This document shows positions 47,252-56,007 of a stretch of 64,000 nucleotides of DNA, piece by piece. Made by a program: the position numbers and the translations under genes. The DNA is from UBA2705 sp963977105. GTDB taxonomy: Bacteria > Pseudomonadota > Alphaproteobacteria > Micavibrionales > Micavibrionaceae. Under the pieces are notes generated by a model. That model saw only the letters and a program-made list of their open reading frames with translations, was not told the DNA's origin and did no database searches. The stretch covers positions 868,001 to 932,000 of the forward strand of contig CAXBNI010000001.1 in NCBI GenBank assembly GCA_963977105.1, given 5' to 3'. Each line of letters starts with the position of its first letter. The first letter of the stretch is position 1.

Positions 47252-47515
47252 TTATAGCTGCGCCAATTTATTGGTATCTGCGCCAAAAGATTCATCATTA
47301 TTCGTGAAATAAGCGCCGATTTCTTTCGCTGAGGATTCTGCATCATTTGCCGATAATGTCTCAGCACTAATAGCCGCAGATGAAATATCCACGCTATCTT
47401 CTATGGCACTGCTTGAAGGTTTTGCTCCTGACGTCGATGCTGATTTCTGCGCATTGGCGTTTTCAAGATTCGTTTTTTGAATTGGCACCCCTGCCAATAT
47501 CTTAGTTACATCCAT
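47252..47515 (-). CDS. small Ser/Ala-rich protein, possibly flagellum-associated
   Basis: An 87-residue polar, low-complexity protein rich in Ser and Ala. The phrase 'EDSVDISSAAISAE' resembles the 'DSVDIS' linker seen in several small flagellar or secreted proteins, but the match is short. A GAGAGGA ribosome binding site supports the start, and the gene has its own terminator. No signal peptide or membrane segment is present. The function is unknown. Confidence 0.6.
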   Translation of the reverse strand: MDVTKILAGVPIQKTNLENANAQKSASTSGAKPSSSAIEDSVDISSAAISAETLSANDAESSAKEIGAYFTNNDESFGADTNKLAQL

Positions 47516-47672
47516 GATATCCTCTCATGTCCCTTATAACTATTAACTATTTCTATGATGATCACGGCGGAAGCGCATATTATACAAAAATAATATAGCG
47601 CTCCCTAACCGCTAAACCATAAACCCTAATAATCTATAGTAGCATAAATAAAACAAATAAGCAAAAATCATC

Positions 47673-47701
47673 TTTACAATAGATGCATATTAACTTATTA
47701 A
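47673..47701 (+). promoter_or_regulatory. promoter of guaB
   Basis: TTTACA (47673-47678), 17 bases, TATTAA (47696-47701), 37 bases before the chosen ATG. The upstream 220 bases are AT-rich. Confidence 0.5.
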
Positions 47702-47738
47702 AATATAGGCAAAATCACGCGATATAAGGATTTTGCTG

Positions 47739-49241
47739 ATGTCAGATAAAACCACTCCAAAAATACAGTCTATAGTGCAGAACATTCCAGAGGCATTAAC
47801 CTTTGATGATGTGCTTTTGATTCCCGGTGCATCTGATGTTCACCCCGCTGATGTGATTACAAAAACCAGATTAACCAAAAGCATCAGCCTTGAAATCCCT
47901 GTCCTGTCCGCCGCAATGGATACTGTTACTGGCGCAAAAATGGCCATCGCCATGGCGCAAAATGGCGGGCTTGGTATTCTCCACCGCAATATGACCCCCG
48001 ATGAACAAGCGGCGCGCGTTAAACGTGTTAAGCGTTTTGAATCCGGCATGGTGATGAACCCGATTACAATCTCCCCAAATGAAACAGTGAAAAATGCACA
48101 GGAGCTAAAACGCCTGCATAATATATCTGGCTTCCCCGTCACTGAAGAAGACGGCACACTTGTCGGTATCCTGACAAACCGTGACATTCGTTTTGTTGAA
48201 AACCTTGATACGCCGGTGCGCGAGTTAATGACCAAAGACAACCTTATAACGGTGACATCTGACATTTCCCGCGGCGAAGCAAAGAAATTATTACAGCAGC
48301 ACCGCATTGAAAAACTCCTGATCATTGATGCGCAGAAGCGCTGCATTGGCCTTATGACCGTTAAAGACATTGAAAAGTCACATCTTTTCCCCCATGCAAG
48401 TAAGGATAAAGATGGCCGCTTACTTGTCGGCGCCGCCGTCGGCACGGGGAACAGCGCGATTGAACGTATTGAGAAAATGGCCGATGTTGGACTTGATGTG
48501 GTCTGCATTGATACAGCTCATGGTCACGCGCGCAACGTAATTGAAACGGTTGAGCGCACAAAAAATCTTGGCTACAAAAACCTACAAATCGTCGCTGGCA
48601 ACATTGCCACAGCAGACGCGGCGAAAGCATTAATAGATGTAGGAGCGGATGCTGTAAAAGTTGGCATTGGCCCAGGCTCAATTTGTACAACCCGTATTGT
48701 TGCTGGCGTTGGCGTCCCGCAGCTTAGCGCGATTATGAATGTCGTTGAATATTGCAACACAGTCGATATTCCTGTTATTGCCGATGGCGGTATAAAATAT
48801 TCCGGCGACCTTGCCAAGGCCATTGCCGCTGGCGCAAGCTGCGTAATGATTGGCTCCATGTTTGCCGGCACTGATGAAGCGCCTGGAGAAGTGATCCTCT
48901 ATCAAGGGCGCTCTTATAAATCTTATCGCGGTATGGGTTCAGTCGGTGCGATGATGCGCGGCTCTGCCGATCGTTATTTTCAAGGCGGCGTTACCGAAGC
49001 GCAGAAACTTGTCCCTGAGGGCATTGAAGGCCGCGTCCCGTATAAAGGCCACGTCACAGCTGTGACACACCAGATGGTTGGAGGGCTACGTTCGTCAATG
49101 GGCTATGTTGGCGCTGCCACGATTAATGAAATGCAGGAAAAAGCACAGTTTGTACGCATGAGCGGCGCAGGCTACCGCGAAAGCCACGTCCACGATGTAA
49201 CTATCACCGCAGAAGCGCCTAATTACCGCACAGAGAGTTAA
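47739..49241 (+). CDS. guaB: inosine-5'-monophosphate dehydrogenase
   Basis: A 500-residue IMPDH, the committed step to GMP. The catalytic Cys is in 'GPGSICTTRIVAGVGVPQ'. Two CBS domains are inserted between the barrel halves ('PITISPNETVKNAQEL' and 'NLITVTSDISRGEAKKLLQQ'). The flap with 'SYRGMGSVGAM' is intact. The ATG at 47739 has TAAGGA eight bases upstream; the TTG at 47733 is not needed. Confidence 0.97.
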   Translation: MSDKTTPKIQSIVQNIPEALTFDDVLLIPGASDVHPADVITKTRLTKSISLEIPVLSAAMDTVTGAKMAIAMAQNGGLGILHRNMTPDEQAARVKRVKRFESGMVMNPITISPNETVKNAQELKRLHNISGFPVTEEDGTLVGILTNRDIRFVENLDTPVRELMTKDNLITVTSDISRGEAKKLLQQHRIEKLLIIDAQKRCIGLMTVKDIEKSHLFPHASKDKDGRLLVGAAVGTGNSAIERIEKMADVGLDVVCIDTAHGHARNVIETVERTKNLGYKNLQIVAGNIATADAAKALIDVGADAVKVGIGPGSICTTRIVAGVGVPQLSAIMNVVEYCNTVDIPVIADGGIKYSGDLAKAIAAGASCVMIGSMFAGTDEAPGEVILYQGRSYKSYRGMGSVGAMMRGSADRYFQGGVTEAQKLVPEGIEGRVPYKGHVTAVTHQMVGGLRSSMGYVGAATINEMQEKAQFVRMSGAGYRESHVHDVTITAEAPNYRTES

Positions 49242-49256
49242 AGGCGTAAAATTGCT

Positions 49257-49285
49257 TTGACATATTACTCCTGCCGTCGTATTAC
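49257..49285 (+). promoter_or_regulatory. promoter of the 131-residue gene
   Basis: A perfect TTGACA (49257-49262), 17 bases, TATTAC (49280-49285), 34 bases before the ATG. A purine-rich AAGGAGG follows as the ribosome site. Confidence 0.55.
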
Positions 49286-49318
49286 TATGCTATAAAAATA
49301 AGAATAAGGAGGTTTAAT

Positions 49319-49714
49319 ATGTTCTTCACAGGGATACGTTCAAAGTTTATAGAATCCACAGGTTTTCGCAGCGCAGGCTTTATTTCACATGATGATGCTA
49401 ATGACACATCAACAATGAATTGGCTAGAAGCATCGTTCAGGCCTGACGTTAAAGTGTGGCAAGTTAAAAGTGGCGCGCGCGTTAGTCGCAATGATGGCAG
49501 CCTATCAGATACAAATTACACAATTACGCATAACGCATTAACTTTGGAAGATGCTGTTAAAACTTTGCAAAAGTTTGAAGCCTCTCAGGCTGATGTGGAG
49601 TGTTTTGACGTCTGGGCGGATGAGCGCAACCTCAACCAAGCCGAAGGCATCTTGAGCGATCAGAAGTACAGCCTACGCCACAAAATCCTTAATATTGGTT
49701 TGCCAAAGCTTTAA
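49319..49714 (+). CDS. hypothetical protein, 131 residues
   Basis: A small soluble protein, unrecognised. It starts with 'MFFTGIRSKFIESTGFRSAG' and has mixed alpha/beta text with Asp-rich patches ('ISHDDANDTSTMNWLEA', 'ECFDVWADERNLNQ'). Its ribosome site AAGGAGG is close to ideal and its promoter is strong, so it is likely well expressed. No membrane segment and one cysteine. It lies between guaB and mscS. Confidence 0.7.
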   Translation: MFFTGIRSKFIESTGFRSAGFISHDDANDTSTMNWLEASFRPDVKVWQVKSGARVSRNDGSLSDTNYTITHNALTLEDAVKTLQKFEASQADVECFDVWADERNLNQAEGILSDQKYSLRHKILNIGLPKL

Positions 49715-49865
49715 AGGACTGCGTTCTATACGCCTGCGCGTATTAAGACGAGAGTTCTCAGAAAGTCACGACGCCCTTCATCAAAATTATTTTCTGATGC
49801 CACCTTGCGATTCACGGTTTGGGTCTTTATGTTAGCCTTCATTAGCAACATAAAAGAGTAAAGCA

Positions 49866-51008
49866 ATGAACGAAACAACATTACAATTATGGGGTCACAC
49901 CAAAACAGTATGGCATGACGGCCTATTCGGCGTTGATATTGGGCGCATGGTTATTGCACTGGCTATTTTATTTGGTTTTATGTTGCTTCGCGGTTTATTC
50001 AGCCGCTACGTTTTAATGCGCTTGCATAAATTAAGCGATAAAACAAAGAACCTCTATGATGATAAAATAATAGATGCGCTTATCCCACCAATACGTTTTG
50101 TGCCGCTGCTGATTGGTATTTTTGTCGCCGGACATTATGCTGGACTAGACGAAAAATTCCCTGATATTTTCTCGCGCGTCACGCGCTCCCTTATTGCCTT
50201 TACTATTTTTTGGGGGCTGTATCGCGTTATATCGCCGCTATCCCATGCGTTTAAACGTTTAGAACAAGTTTTAACGCCAACTATGGTGCAATGGCTGTTT
50301 AAGTTTCTTGCCGTGATGGTTATCTTCCTTGGCTCCGCGATCATCCTCGAAATCTGGGGTATTAAAGTCGGACCTCTGCTTGCTGGCCTTGGTATTCTTG
50401 GCGCGGCTATTGCCTTTGGTGCACAGGATCTGTTTAAAAACTTACTGGGCGGCATTACTATTTTGGCGGAACAAAAATTTCATCCTGGGGACTGGATCAA
50501 AGTTGATGGCGTTGTTGAAGGCACTGTCGATGCCATTGGTTTCCGCTCTACGCAGGTGCGCCGTTTTGACAAGGCGCCCGTGCAAGTACCAAACTCAACA
50601 TTATCAGATGCTGCGATTACCAACTTTTCACGCATGACCAACCGCCGCATTTACTGGAAAGTCGGCGTTATTTACGGCACAAGCGTTGATCAATTAAAAA
50701 TCATCCGTGATGGCATCAGTGATTATTTGCAAAACAGTGATGATATTGAACAGCCGCCAAAAGTCGCACAGTTCGTCCGCGTTGATGCGTTTAACGATAG
50801 CTCTATCGACTTTATGATCTACACCTTCACCAAAACAACCGACTGGGGCGAGTGGTTGAAAGTCAAAGAAGCATTAGCCTTCTTCATCAAAGAGCTTGTT
50901 GAAGAAAAAGCTGGCAGTGGTTTTGCCTTCCCAAGTACATCTATTTATGTGGAATCAATGCCCGATACCGACGCGCCAGAAACATTTGTACCGCCAAGCG
51001 CAGCGTAA
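49866..51008 (+). CDS. MscS-family mechanosensitive ion channel
   Basis: A 380-residue small-conductance channel that releases solutes on hypo-osmotic shock. Several N-terminal membrane segments lead to the pore helix 'LLAGLGILGAAIAFGAQDL', followed by the beta domain around 'LLGGITILAEQKFHPGDWI' and the C-terminal alpha/beta domain. The pore glycine/alanine pattern is well preserved. Confidence 0.94.
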   Translation: MNETTLQLWGHTKTVWHDGLFGVDIGRMVIALAILFGFMLLRGLFSRYVLMRLHKLSDKTKNLYDDKIIDALIPPIRFVPLLIGIFVAGHYAGLDEKFPDIFSRVTRSLIAFTIFWGLYRVISPLSHAFKRLEQVLTPTMVQWLFKFLAVMVIFLGSAIILEIWGIKVGPLLAGLGILGAAIAFGAQDLFKNLLGGITILAEQKFHPGDWIKVDGVVEGTVDAIGFRSTQVRRFDKAPVQVPNSTLSDAAITNFSRMTNRRIYWKVGVIYGTSVDQLKIIRDGISDYLQNSDDIEQPPKVAQFVRVDAFNDSSIDFMIYTFTKTTDWGEWLKVKEALAFFIKELVEEKAGSGFAFPSTSIYVESMPDTDAPETFVPPSAA

Positions 51009-51011
51009 AGC

Positions 51012-51036
51012 AGCTTATATTTTAATATGAGCTTTT
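51012..51036 (+). terminator. candidate terminator of mscS
   Basis: A hairpin of AGCTTATAT with ATATGAGCT (one wobble pair) followed by a short T run just after the stop. It is moderately convincing. Confidence 0.4.
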
Positions 51037-51096
51037 ACGTGATTAACTCTGTCTTGCAGCTTGCTCGCACGCCGTAATAGCTGCTAGAAATAAACG

Positions 51097-53994
51097 ATGT
51101 CCATCACAGAAGCATTACATGCTGAAAATAACGGCACTCAGGATAGCTATATGCCTGAGATCAAGCTGCCCCATATCCCTGCGATATGGGCGACACATAG
51201 CGCTGTGCATGTTTTGACGGTTGAGGGCGAAGTCAAAGCCTATCCGCTTTCGCAGGCGATGCAGATTCTACATGGCAAAGCTGTGCTCGTCTGTCATGCG
51301 CCTTATACGTTGAAGCGCTTACCGCGTTTGAAAGTGCAGTGTTTTGACCTGCTTGATTTATACGCTTTTGTTGAACCGATTGAACCTTTAGTGCCTACGC
51401 CGCACGGACTTGCCGTTGCCCTCGGCCTTGATGCTCCGCATTCTCCTGATGATTATTTGATGAGTATGGTTGAGGCCGTCCCTGCGCTGCTGGAACGCCT
51501 TGCCGTTTTATCACTACCAGAGCGTATTCAACTTGCCAAGCTTGCCGGCGCAATGGGGCTTAAAGGGCGCGGCTGGGCATGGAGCGAGAGCGTCTGCGCG
51601 GCACTTGGCTGCCCTTATGACCCGCGCGTTGATATTAAAATGCCAGAAGTCGTAGACTGGGATAATTTCTCAGAGTGGGAGGATGTCCCGCCAATGCCGC
51701 CACCTGATAGCTACCCTGTCACAGGCGAGGAAAGCCGTGAGCGCCTTAATGCCCTTCTCGCACGCAAAGACACGCAAACCATCACACGCATCGCACAGCA
51801 AAGCTATACGACGCAGGCAAGCGCCGCATTCTCTCCCATCAAGGAGGAAGGTCAGCCGAATATTGTATTGGCAGAGGCCGGCACAGGCACAGGTAAAACC
51901 CTCGGCTACCTTGCGCCTGCAAGTGTCTATGCTGAAAAAAACAAAGCGCAGATATGGGTGTCGACCTTTACCCGCAATCTACAAAAACAAATTTCTGAAG
52001 ATTTGGAACTACTTTACCCTGAAGAAACGCAACGCAAAAACTTAACCGCCGTGCGCAAAGGCCGCGAAAATTACCTGTGTATGCTGAATTTAGAAGATGC
52101 AACCAAATCGCTGCCGCTTTCTCACAACATGACGCAGGCCGTAGGCTTTGGCTTGATGCTCCGCTGGGCGATGAAGACGGAAGATGGCGACCTTACGGGA
52201 GGCGGTTATCATGGCTGGCTTGGTGGCTTGTTTGGTCATGCCAATACACGCGGCTTATCAGACAGGCGCGGTGAATGTATTTATTCTGCCTGTTCGCATT
52301 ACCGCCGCTGCTTTGTTGAAAAAAATGTCCGCAGTGCAAAGCAAGCTTCTATCGTTATTGCCAACCATGCTTTGGTGATGATTAATATGGCTGCATCCGG
52401 CGACCCTTCCGCATTGCCGCCGCGTTATATTTTTGACGAAGGCCACCATTTATTAAGCGCCGCAGACAACGCCTTTAGTTCTCATATTTCTGGGCAGGAA
52501 TGTTTTGATTTACGCCTTTGGCTACGTGGGCCTGAAGGTGGTAAAAAACGACGTGCGCGGGGCCTGCAAAAACGCTGTGAGGATATGTTGCCTAATGCCG
52601 CCGCCGAACGCGCGCTTGAAAGCGCGCTTGCTGCGGCAAGCTTACTGCCTAATGAAGGCTGGCTGCAGCGCCTGCGCAGTGACAATCCTCAAGGCCCATT
52701 TGAAGAGTTTTTAAGCGCGCTTGCCAAGCAAGTTTACGCCCGCACACCGCACCAAAAAGGCGGTTATTACAGTATAGAATGCACACCCTTCCCGCTCGCC
52801 GAAGGCTTTGAAGATAAAATCAATACACTGAAGACGGCTGTGCTGCAAATGCAGCGCCCTTTATTAACGCTGATTGATGAATTTGACGCCAAACTTGTTG
52901 ATGATGCAGATAGCCTCGGCACCGAAACACGCCAACGCATCGAAGCCCTCGTCGTCAGCCTAGAGCGCCGCGCCAAAATCATGCTGAAAAACTGGCTTGA
53001 TATGTTAGACGCCCTGCGCCGCAAAGAAAACTCCTTATCTAACGACAATTACACGCCACAGAAAACATCACTAGATAGTGGAAACGACACTGTCGACTGG
53101 TTTGAAGTCAGCCGCGTAGACGGGCAGGATTTTGATTGCGGATACTTCCGCCATTACACCGACCCGCTTAAGCCGTTTTCTGATGTGATCCGCGCCCACG
53201 CACAGGGCATATTAATAACATCCGCAACCCTAACGGATCAACGCGATAAAGCGCCTGAAGAAAATGAAAATAAAACTGAGAGTGCAGATGTTGAAAAACA
53301 GCGCTGGCATGACGCATATGCCCATAGCGGCGCACGCCATATGGATAAGTTTGCGCAGCACAGCGCCTATGAATCGCCGTTTGACTACAAGGCCTCAACC
53401 AAAGTCTTAGTGATTAATGACGTCAATAAAAATGACCTCGACCAAGTGGCTGCGGCCTATGAATTACTGTTTAAAGCATCTGGCGGTGGCGCACTTGGCC
53501 TGTTCACGGCGATACAGCGGCTAAAGGCCGTGCATAGCCGCATTGCGCCAAAGATTGAGAATGCAGGGCTGACCCTTTATGGCCAGCATGTTGATGCGAT
53601 GGAATCTGGCACGTTGATTGATATTTTCCGCGCCGAAGAAAAAAGCTGCTTGCTCGGCACTGATGCAGTGCGTGACGGCGTGGATATCCCTGGGAAATCT
53701 TTACAGTTATTGGTCTATGACCGCGTGCCGTGGCCGCGCCCGAATTTACTGCATAAAGCGCGCCGCGAAGCCTTTGGTCAGCGCGCCTATGATGAACGCA
53801 GCGCCCGCATGAAAATCAAGCAAGCCTATGGCCGTCTGATACGCCATGAACAAGATAAAGGCGTATTTGTGATGTTAGATAACGCCCTGCCCACGCGTCT
53901 CACTACCGCCTTCCCCGAAGGGGTAGAGGTCGAGCGCGTTGGCATTGCCGAAGCAGGGAAGATTATTACGGGATTTTTAAAAACCGAACAATAA
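51097..53994 (+). CDS. DinG-like ATP-dependent DNA helicase
   Basis: A 965-residue superfamily 2 helicase of the XPD/DinG type. The N-terminal ~210 residues precede the helicase core. Walker A 'AGTGTGKT' places the lysine at Lys267, and motif II is 'FDEGHH' near residue 447. Cysteines in 'ENYLCML', 'RGECIYSACSHYRRCF' fit the four-Cys iron-sulfur cluster of the family. The C-terminal motif VI includes 'QAYGRLIRHEQDKG'. The fusion of a long N-terminal region to this helicase is usual in alphaproteobacteria. A role in unwinding damaged DNA or R-loops is inferred from relatives. Confidence 0.9.
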   Translation: MSITEALHAENNGTQDSYMPEIKLPHIPAIWATHSAVHVLTVEGEVKAYPLSQAMQILHGKAVLVCHAPYTLKRLPRLKVQCFDLLDLYAFVEPIEPLVPTPHGLAVALGLDAPHSPDDYLMSMVEAVPALLERLAVLSLPERIQLAKLAGAMGLKGRGWAWSESVCAALGCPYDPRVDIKMPEVVDWDNFSEWEDVPPMPPPDSYPVTGEESRERLNALLARKDTQTITRIAQQSYTTQASAAFSPIKEEGQPNIVLAEAGTGTGKTLGYLAPASVYAEKNKAQIWVSTFTRNLQKQISEDLELLYPEETQRKNLTAVRKGRENYLCMLNLEDATKSLPLSHNMTQAVGFGLMLRWAMKTEDGDLTGGGYHGWLGGLFGHANTRGLSDRRGECIYSACSHYRRCFVEKNVRSAKQASIVIANHALVMINMAASGDPSALPPRYIFDEGHHLLSAADNAFSSHISGQECFDLRLWLRGPEGGKKRRARGLQKRCEDMLPNAAAERALESALAAASLLPNEGWLQRLRSDNPQGPFEEFLSALAKQVYARTPHQKGGYYSIECTPFPLAEGFEDKINTLKTAVLQMQRPLLTLIDEFDAKLVDDADSLGTETRQRIEALVVSLERRAKIMLKNWLDMLDALRRKENSLSNDNYTPQKTSLDSGNDTVDWFEVSRVDGQDFDCGYFRHYTDPLKPFSDVIRAHAQGILITSATLTDQRDKAPEENENKTESADVEKQRWHDAYAHSGARHMDKFAQHSAYESPFDYKASTKVLVINDVNKNDLDQVAAAYELLFKASGGGALGLFTAIQRLKAVHSRIAPKIENAGLTLYGQHVDAMESGTLIDIFRAEEKSCLLGTDAVRDGVDIPGKSLQLLVYDRVPWPRPNLLHKARREAFGQRAYDERSARMKIKQAYGRLIRHEQDKGVFVMLDNALPTRLTTAFPEGVEVERVGIAEAGKIITGFLKTEQ

Positions 53995-54023
53995 AAAGCG
54001 CCGCATTATATATGCAGCGCTTT
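53995..54023. terminator. candidate hairpin between the helicase gene and the 43-residue gene
   Basis: AAAGCGC pairs with GCGCTTT, and the inner GCAT with ATGC. T runs are short on both strands. It sits directly behind the helicase stop. Confidence 0.45.
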
Positions 54024-54053
54024 ATCATCTTGAATAAGGTTATCAGCATTTAT

Positions 54054-54185
54054 TTAAGACGCTTTTTTAAACCAGCTATAAGACTTCTTTGATGTCAGAA
54101 GTTTACCGGATTTCTTAACACTACGCATTTGTGGCGTATCGCCCCATTTACGGAATTTTTGAATGTTAATTTGTGACATAATCAT
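54054..54185 (-). CDS. 43-residue strongly basic microprotein
   Basis: A small gene of 43 codons with GGGAGGG upstream of the first ATG (54183-54185); a second ATG two codons on is possible. The protein starts 'MIMSQINIQKFRKWGDTP' and ends 'KKSYSWFKKAS'. It has at least ten Lys/Arg and two Trp, so it is strongly basic. It could bind nucleic acid or membrane lipid. A TTGACA promoter box lies upstream, of the same type as in the phage-like block. Confidence 0.6.
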   Translation of the reverse strand: MIMSQINIQKFRKWGDTPQMRSVKKSGKLLTSKKSYSWFKKAS

Positions 54186-54231
54186 GGTTCTTATCCCTCC
54201 CCGAATATGAGCCTTTTCGTATTCTGTTCAT

Positions 54232-54261
54232 AATATAACACAACATTAATAGTTATGTCAA
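54232..54261 (-). promoter_or_regulatory. TTGACATAA-type promoter of the 43-residue gene
   Basis: On the minus strand TTGACA (54256-54261), 18 bases, TATATT (54232-54237). The region 54252-54268 is identical over 17 bases to 59561-59577. Confidence 0.5.
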
Positions 54262-54274
54262 ATATTATGTATAA

Positions 54275-54307
54275 AAAAATCCCACTGCATAATGTTATGC
54301 AATGGGA
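54275..54307 (-). terminator. terminator of the 165-residue membrane-protein gene
   Basis: An 11-base stem (54280-54290 with 54297-54307, one mismatch) and a run of Ts on the minus strand, just downstream of the gene ending at 54318. Confidence 0.8.
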
Positions 54308-54317
54308 CATCGTATAA

Positions 54318-54815
54318 TTAACCGATTTTCAGAACGTTATTTTTAACGTCGTAAGTTACGGTGCGGCCGTCCGATGTACGCATTGCATCATCTTGTTCGG
54401 TGGCTGCGACTTGATACTCTGCTGGGTTCGCATCATTAACATCTGCTAATAATGGGCCTGCTACGCCATGAATACCGTTAAATGTGAAGCTTGCAAGTGC
54501 CATCGCGGTAACGCTTGAACTTACGCTGCTCCATAGCTGATCATTCTGTACATTCTTGATGTAACCTTTACGGCGCGCTGCGCCATAACCGGCTGCACCA
54601 AGCAAGAAACCAGCATATAAAACGCCAAATTTAGCCGTGCCTGTTGTTGCAAGGAAAGCTGTTTCCTGCACAATATTTGATGTCGGGTTGGACATCACCG
54701 CTGGCGCAACTTGAAATGTTGAGATGCCTGCAAACACGGCAGCAAATATAGCTGTATTACTATGCTGCTTAATGTGGCTTGCGGCTTTATTGTATAAATC
54801 TTTGATTGGTTTCAT
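54318..54815 (-). CDS. hypothetical membrane protein, 165 residues
   Basis: An unknown protein with two or three hydrophobic segments ('TAIFAAVFAGISTFQVAPAV', 'FGVLYAGFLLGAAGYGAA') and a C-terminal soluble part. The ATG at 54815 has GGAG upstream; a GTG one codon earlier is possible. It is a single gene with its own promoter and terminator. Its small, glycine/alanine-rich membrane segments and neighbouring promoter type link it to the phage-like region, but no family is recognised. Confidence 0.65.
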   Translation of the reverse strand: MKPIKDLYNKAASHIKQHSNTAIFAAVFAGISTFQVAPAVMSNPTSNIVQETAFLATTGTAKFGVLYAGFLLGAAGYGAARRKGYIKNVQNDQLWSSVSSSVTAMALASFTFNGIHGVAGPLLADVNDANPAEYQVAATEQDDAMRTSDGRTVTYDVKNNVLKIG

Positions 54816-54854
54816 CACAATCTCCCTGAATCTGTTTTTTATAATTATGCATTG

Positions 54855-54882
54855 GTTATAGCAGGCGTATGATTTATGTCAA
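54855..54882 (-). promoter_or_regulatory. TTGACATAA-type promoter of the membrane-protein gene
   Basis: On the minus strand TTGACA (54877-54882), 16 bases, TATAAC (54855-54860). Confidence 0.5.
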
Positions 54883-54910
54883 CAGCAACCATAGATACCT
54901 AAATATTTAT

Positions 54911-54939
54911 TTGCATCGCCCTGATGCCCTCTATATAAA
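54911..54939 (+). promoter_or_regulatory. promoter of the LOG-family gene
   Basis: TTGCAT (54911-54916), 17 bases, TATAAA (54934-54939), about 60 bases before the ATG. Confidence 0.45.
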
Positions 54940-55000
54940 TAGGCTCTAGTCCTCGCGCCTAGATAAACGATATCGATGAAGATAAGAAGTAAGGAATATC

Positions 55001-55924
55001 ATGCAGACAATTACCGTCTTTGCAGGCTCTTCGGGCTTTGCACCAGAATCTCATAACATGGCCGCACGTGCGCTCGGTCAGGAATGCGCGGCGCGCAAAG
55101 TTGACTTATGCTATGGCGGTATGAATGCCGGGCTAATGTATTTAGTCGCCGAAGCCGCCCGTCGTAATAACGGGCGTGTGATTGGGGTTATTCCTTCGCG
55201 CCTAAAAGACAGCGAACGCGTGCACAAAGAATTAGATGAGTTGATTACCGTTGAAACGCTTTGGGAGCGTAAACGCGAAATGTATTACCGCGCTGACGCA
55301 ATATTCGCGCTGCCTGGCGGCTTCGGCACTTATGATGAAGTGGCGGAAGTGCTATATTGGGGCGTCCTAGGTTTCCACAGTAAACCGATGGTCCTGTTAA
55401 ACATAGACGGTTACTGGGATGACTTCATTGATTATTTCAACAACCATGTTCACCAAGGCGAAGGCGAGCTTGGCAAATGCGCAGATTTCTTAATCGAGGC
55501 AAAAACTGTTGATGATGCCTTCGCCAAAGCCGAAGCATGGCAAGCCCCCACTTATGCCAGTTCGCATAGCGAAAACCAAGAAGATCTACCGCATTTTGAA
55601 GATGCATTTAGCGCAGAAAACATGGACAGCATCATCATTGACCAGTCCACAGCAAAAGGTGCATATCAAATTGGCACCGCGCTTACTTTGCGCCAGCTTG
55701 GCAAACATAATCTACCGATTGGCATTTTAAACGAAAACGGCGATTTCAGCCCCCTTATGAAATGGGTCACCGACGCATCCGCCGCACGTTACATCACCGC
55801 AAAATGCACCGACTTATTTGCCATCACAGATAACAAAGCGAGCCTTGCCGAGAGCCTCAGCAAACTTGCTGCGTTTGACATTGACCTGCATGAAGATAAA
55901 TGGGGCGATAAGCCTGAGTTTTAA
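55001..55924 (+). CDS. LOG-family protein with partial second domain
   Basis: A 307-residue protein. Residues 1-185 are a complete LOG (lysine decarboxylase-like) domain: 'VFAGSSGFAPESHNMAARA', 'ERKREMYYRADAIFALPGGF' followed by GTYDE. Known members cleave nucleoside monophosphates such as cytokinin ribotides. Residues ~205-307 look like the second half of another LOG domain ('LPIGILNENGDFSPLMKWV') but lack the catalytic PGGxGT motif. The length is therefore larger than the usual ~190 residues. Function in this organism is not known. Confidence 0.85.
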   Translation: MQTITVFAGSSGFAPESHNMAARALGQECAARKVDLCYGGMNAGLMYLVAEAARRNNGRVIGVIPSRLKDSERVHKELDELITVETLWERKREMYYRADAIFALPGGFGTYDEVAEVLYWGVLGFHSKPMVLLNIDGYWDDFIDYFNNHVHQGEGELGKCADFLIEAKTVDDAFAKAEAWQAPTYASSHSENQEDLPHFEDAFSAENMDSIIIDQSTAKGAYQIGTALTLRQLGKHNLPIGILNENGDFSPLMKWVTDASAARYITAKCTDLFAITDNKASLAESLSKLAAFDIDLHEDKWGDKPEF

Positions 55925-56007
55925 TTTTCACGTTACATATTTCCGCTACTATTAAGCCCATAGGTATAAAAAATATAAACTTAGACCAATTACCATCACT
56001 ACACGTT

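Noticed and set aside
47840..48508. 222-residue minus-strand reading frame
   Set aside because: It lies entirely inside guaB, which is clearly coding on the plus strand.
49319..49714. Similarity of the 131-residue protein to the NDUFS4-type complex I subunit
   Set aside because: Length and a few residues suggested it, but no convincing shared motif could be found, so no name is given.
49726..49851. 41-codon minus-strand reading frame (starts MLLMKANIKTQ, ends VLIRAGV)
   Set aside because: The sequence is protein-like, but there is no ribosome binding site or promoter, and it lies in the mscS leader region. It is kept only as a weak possibility.
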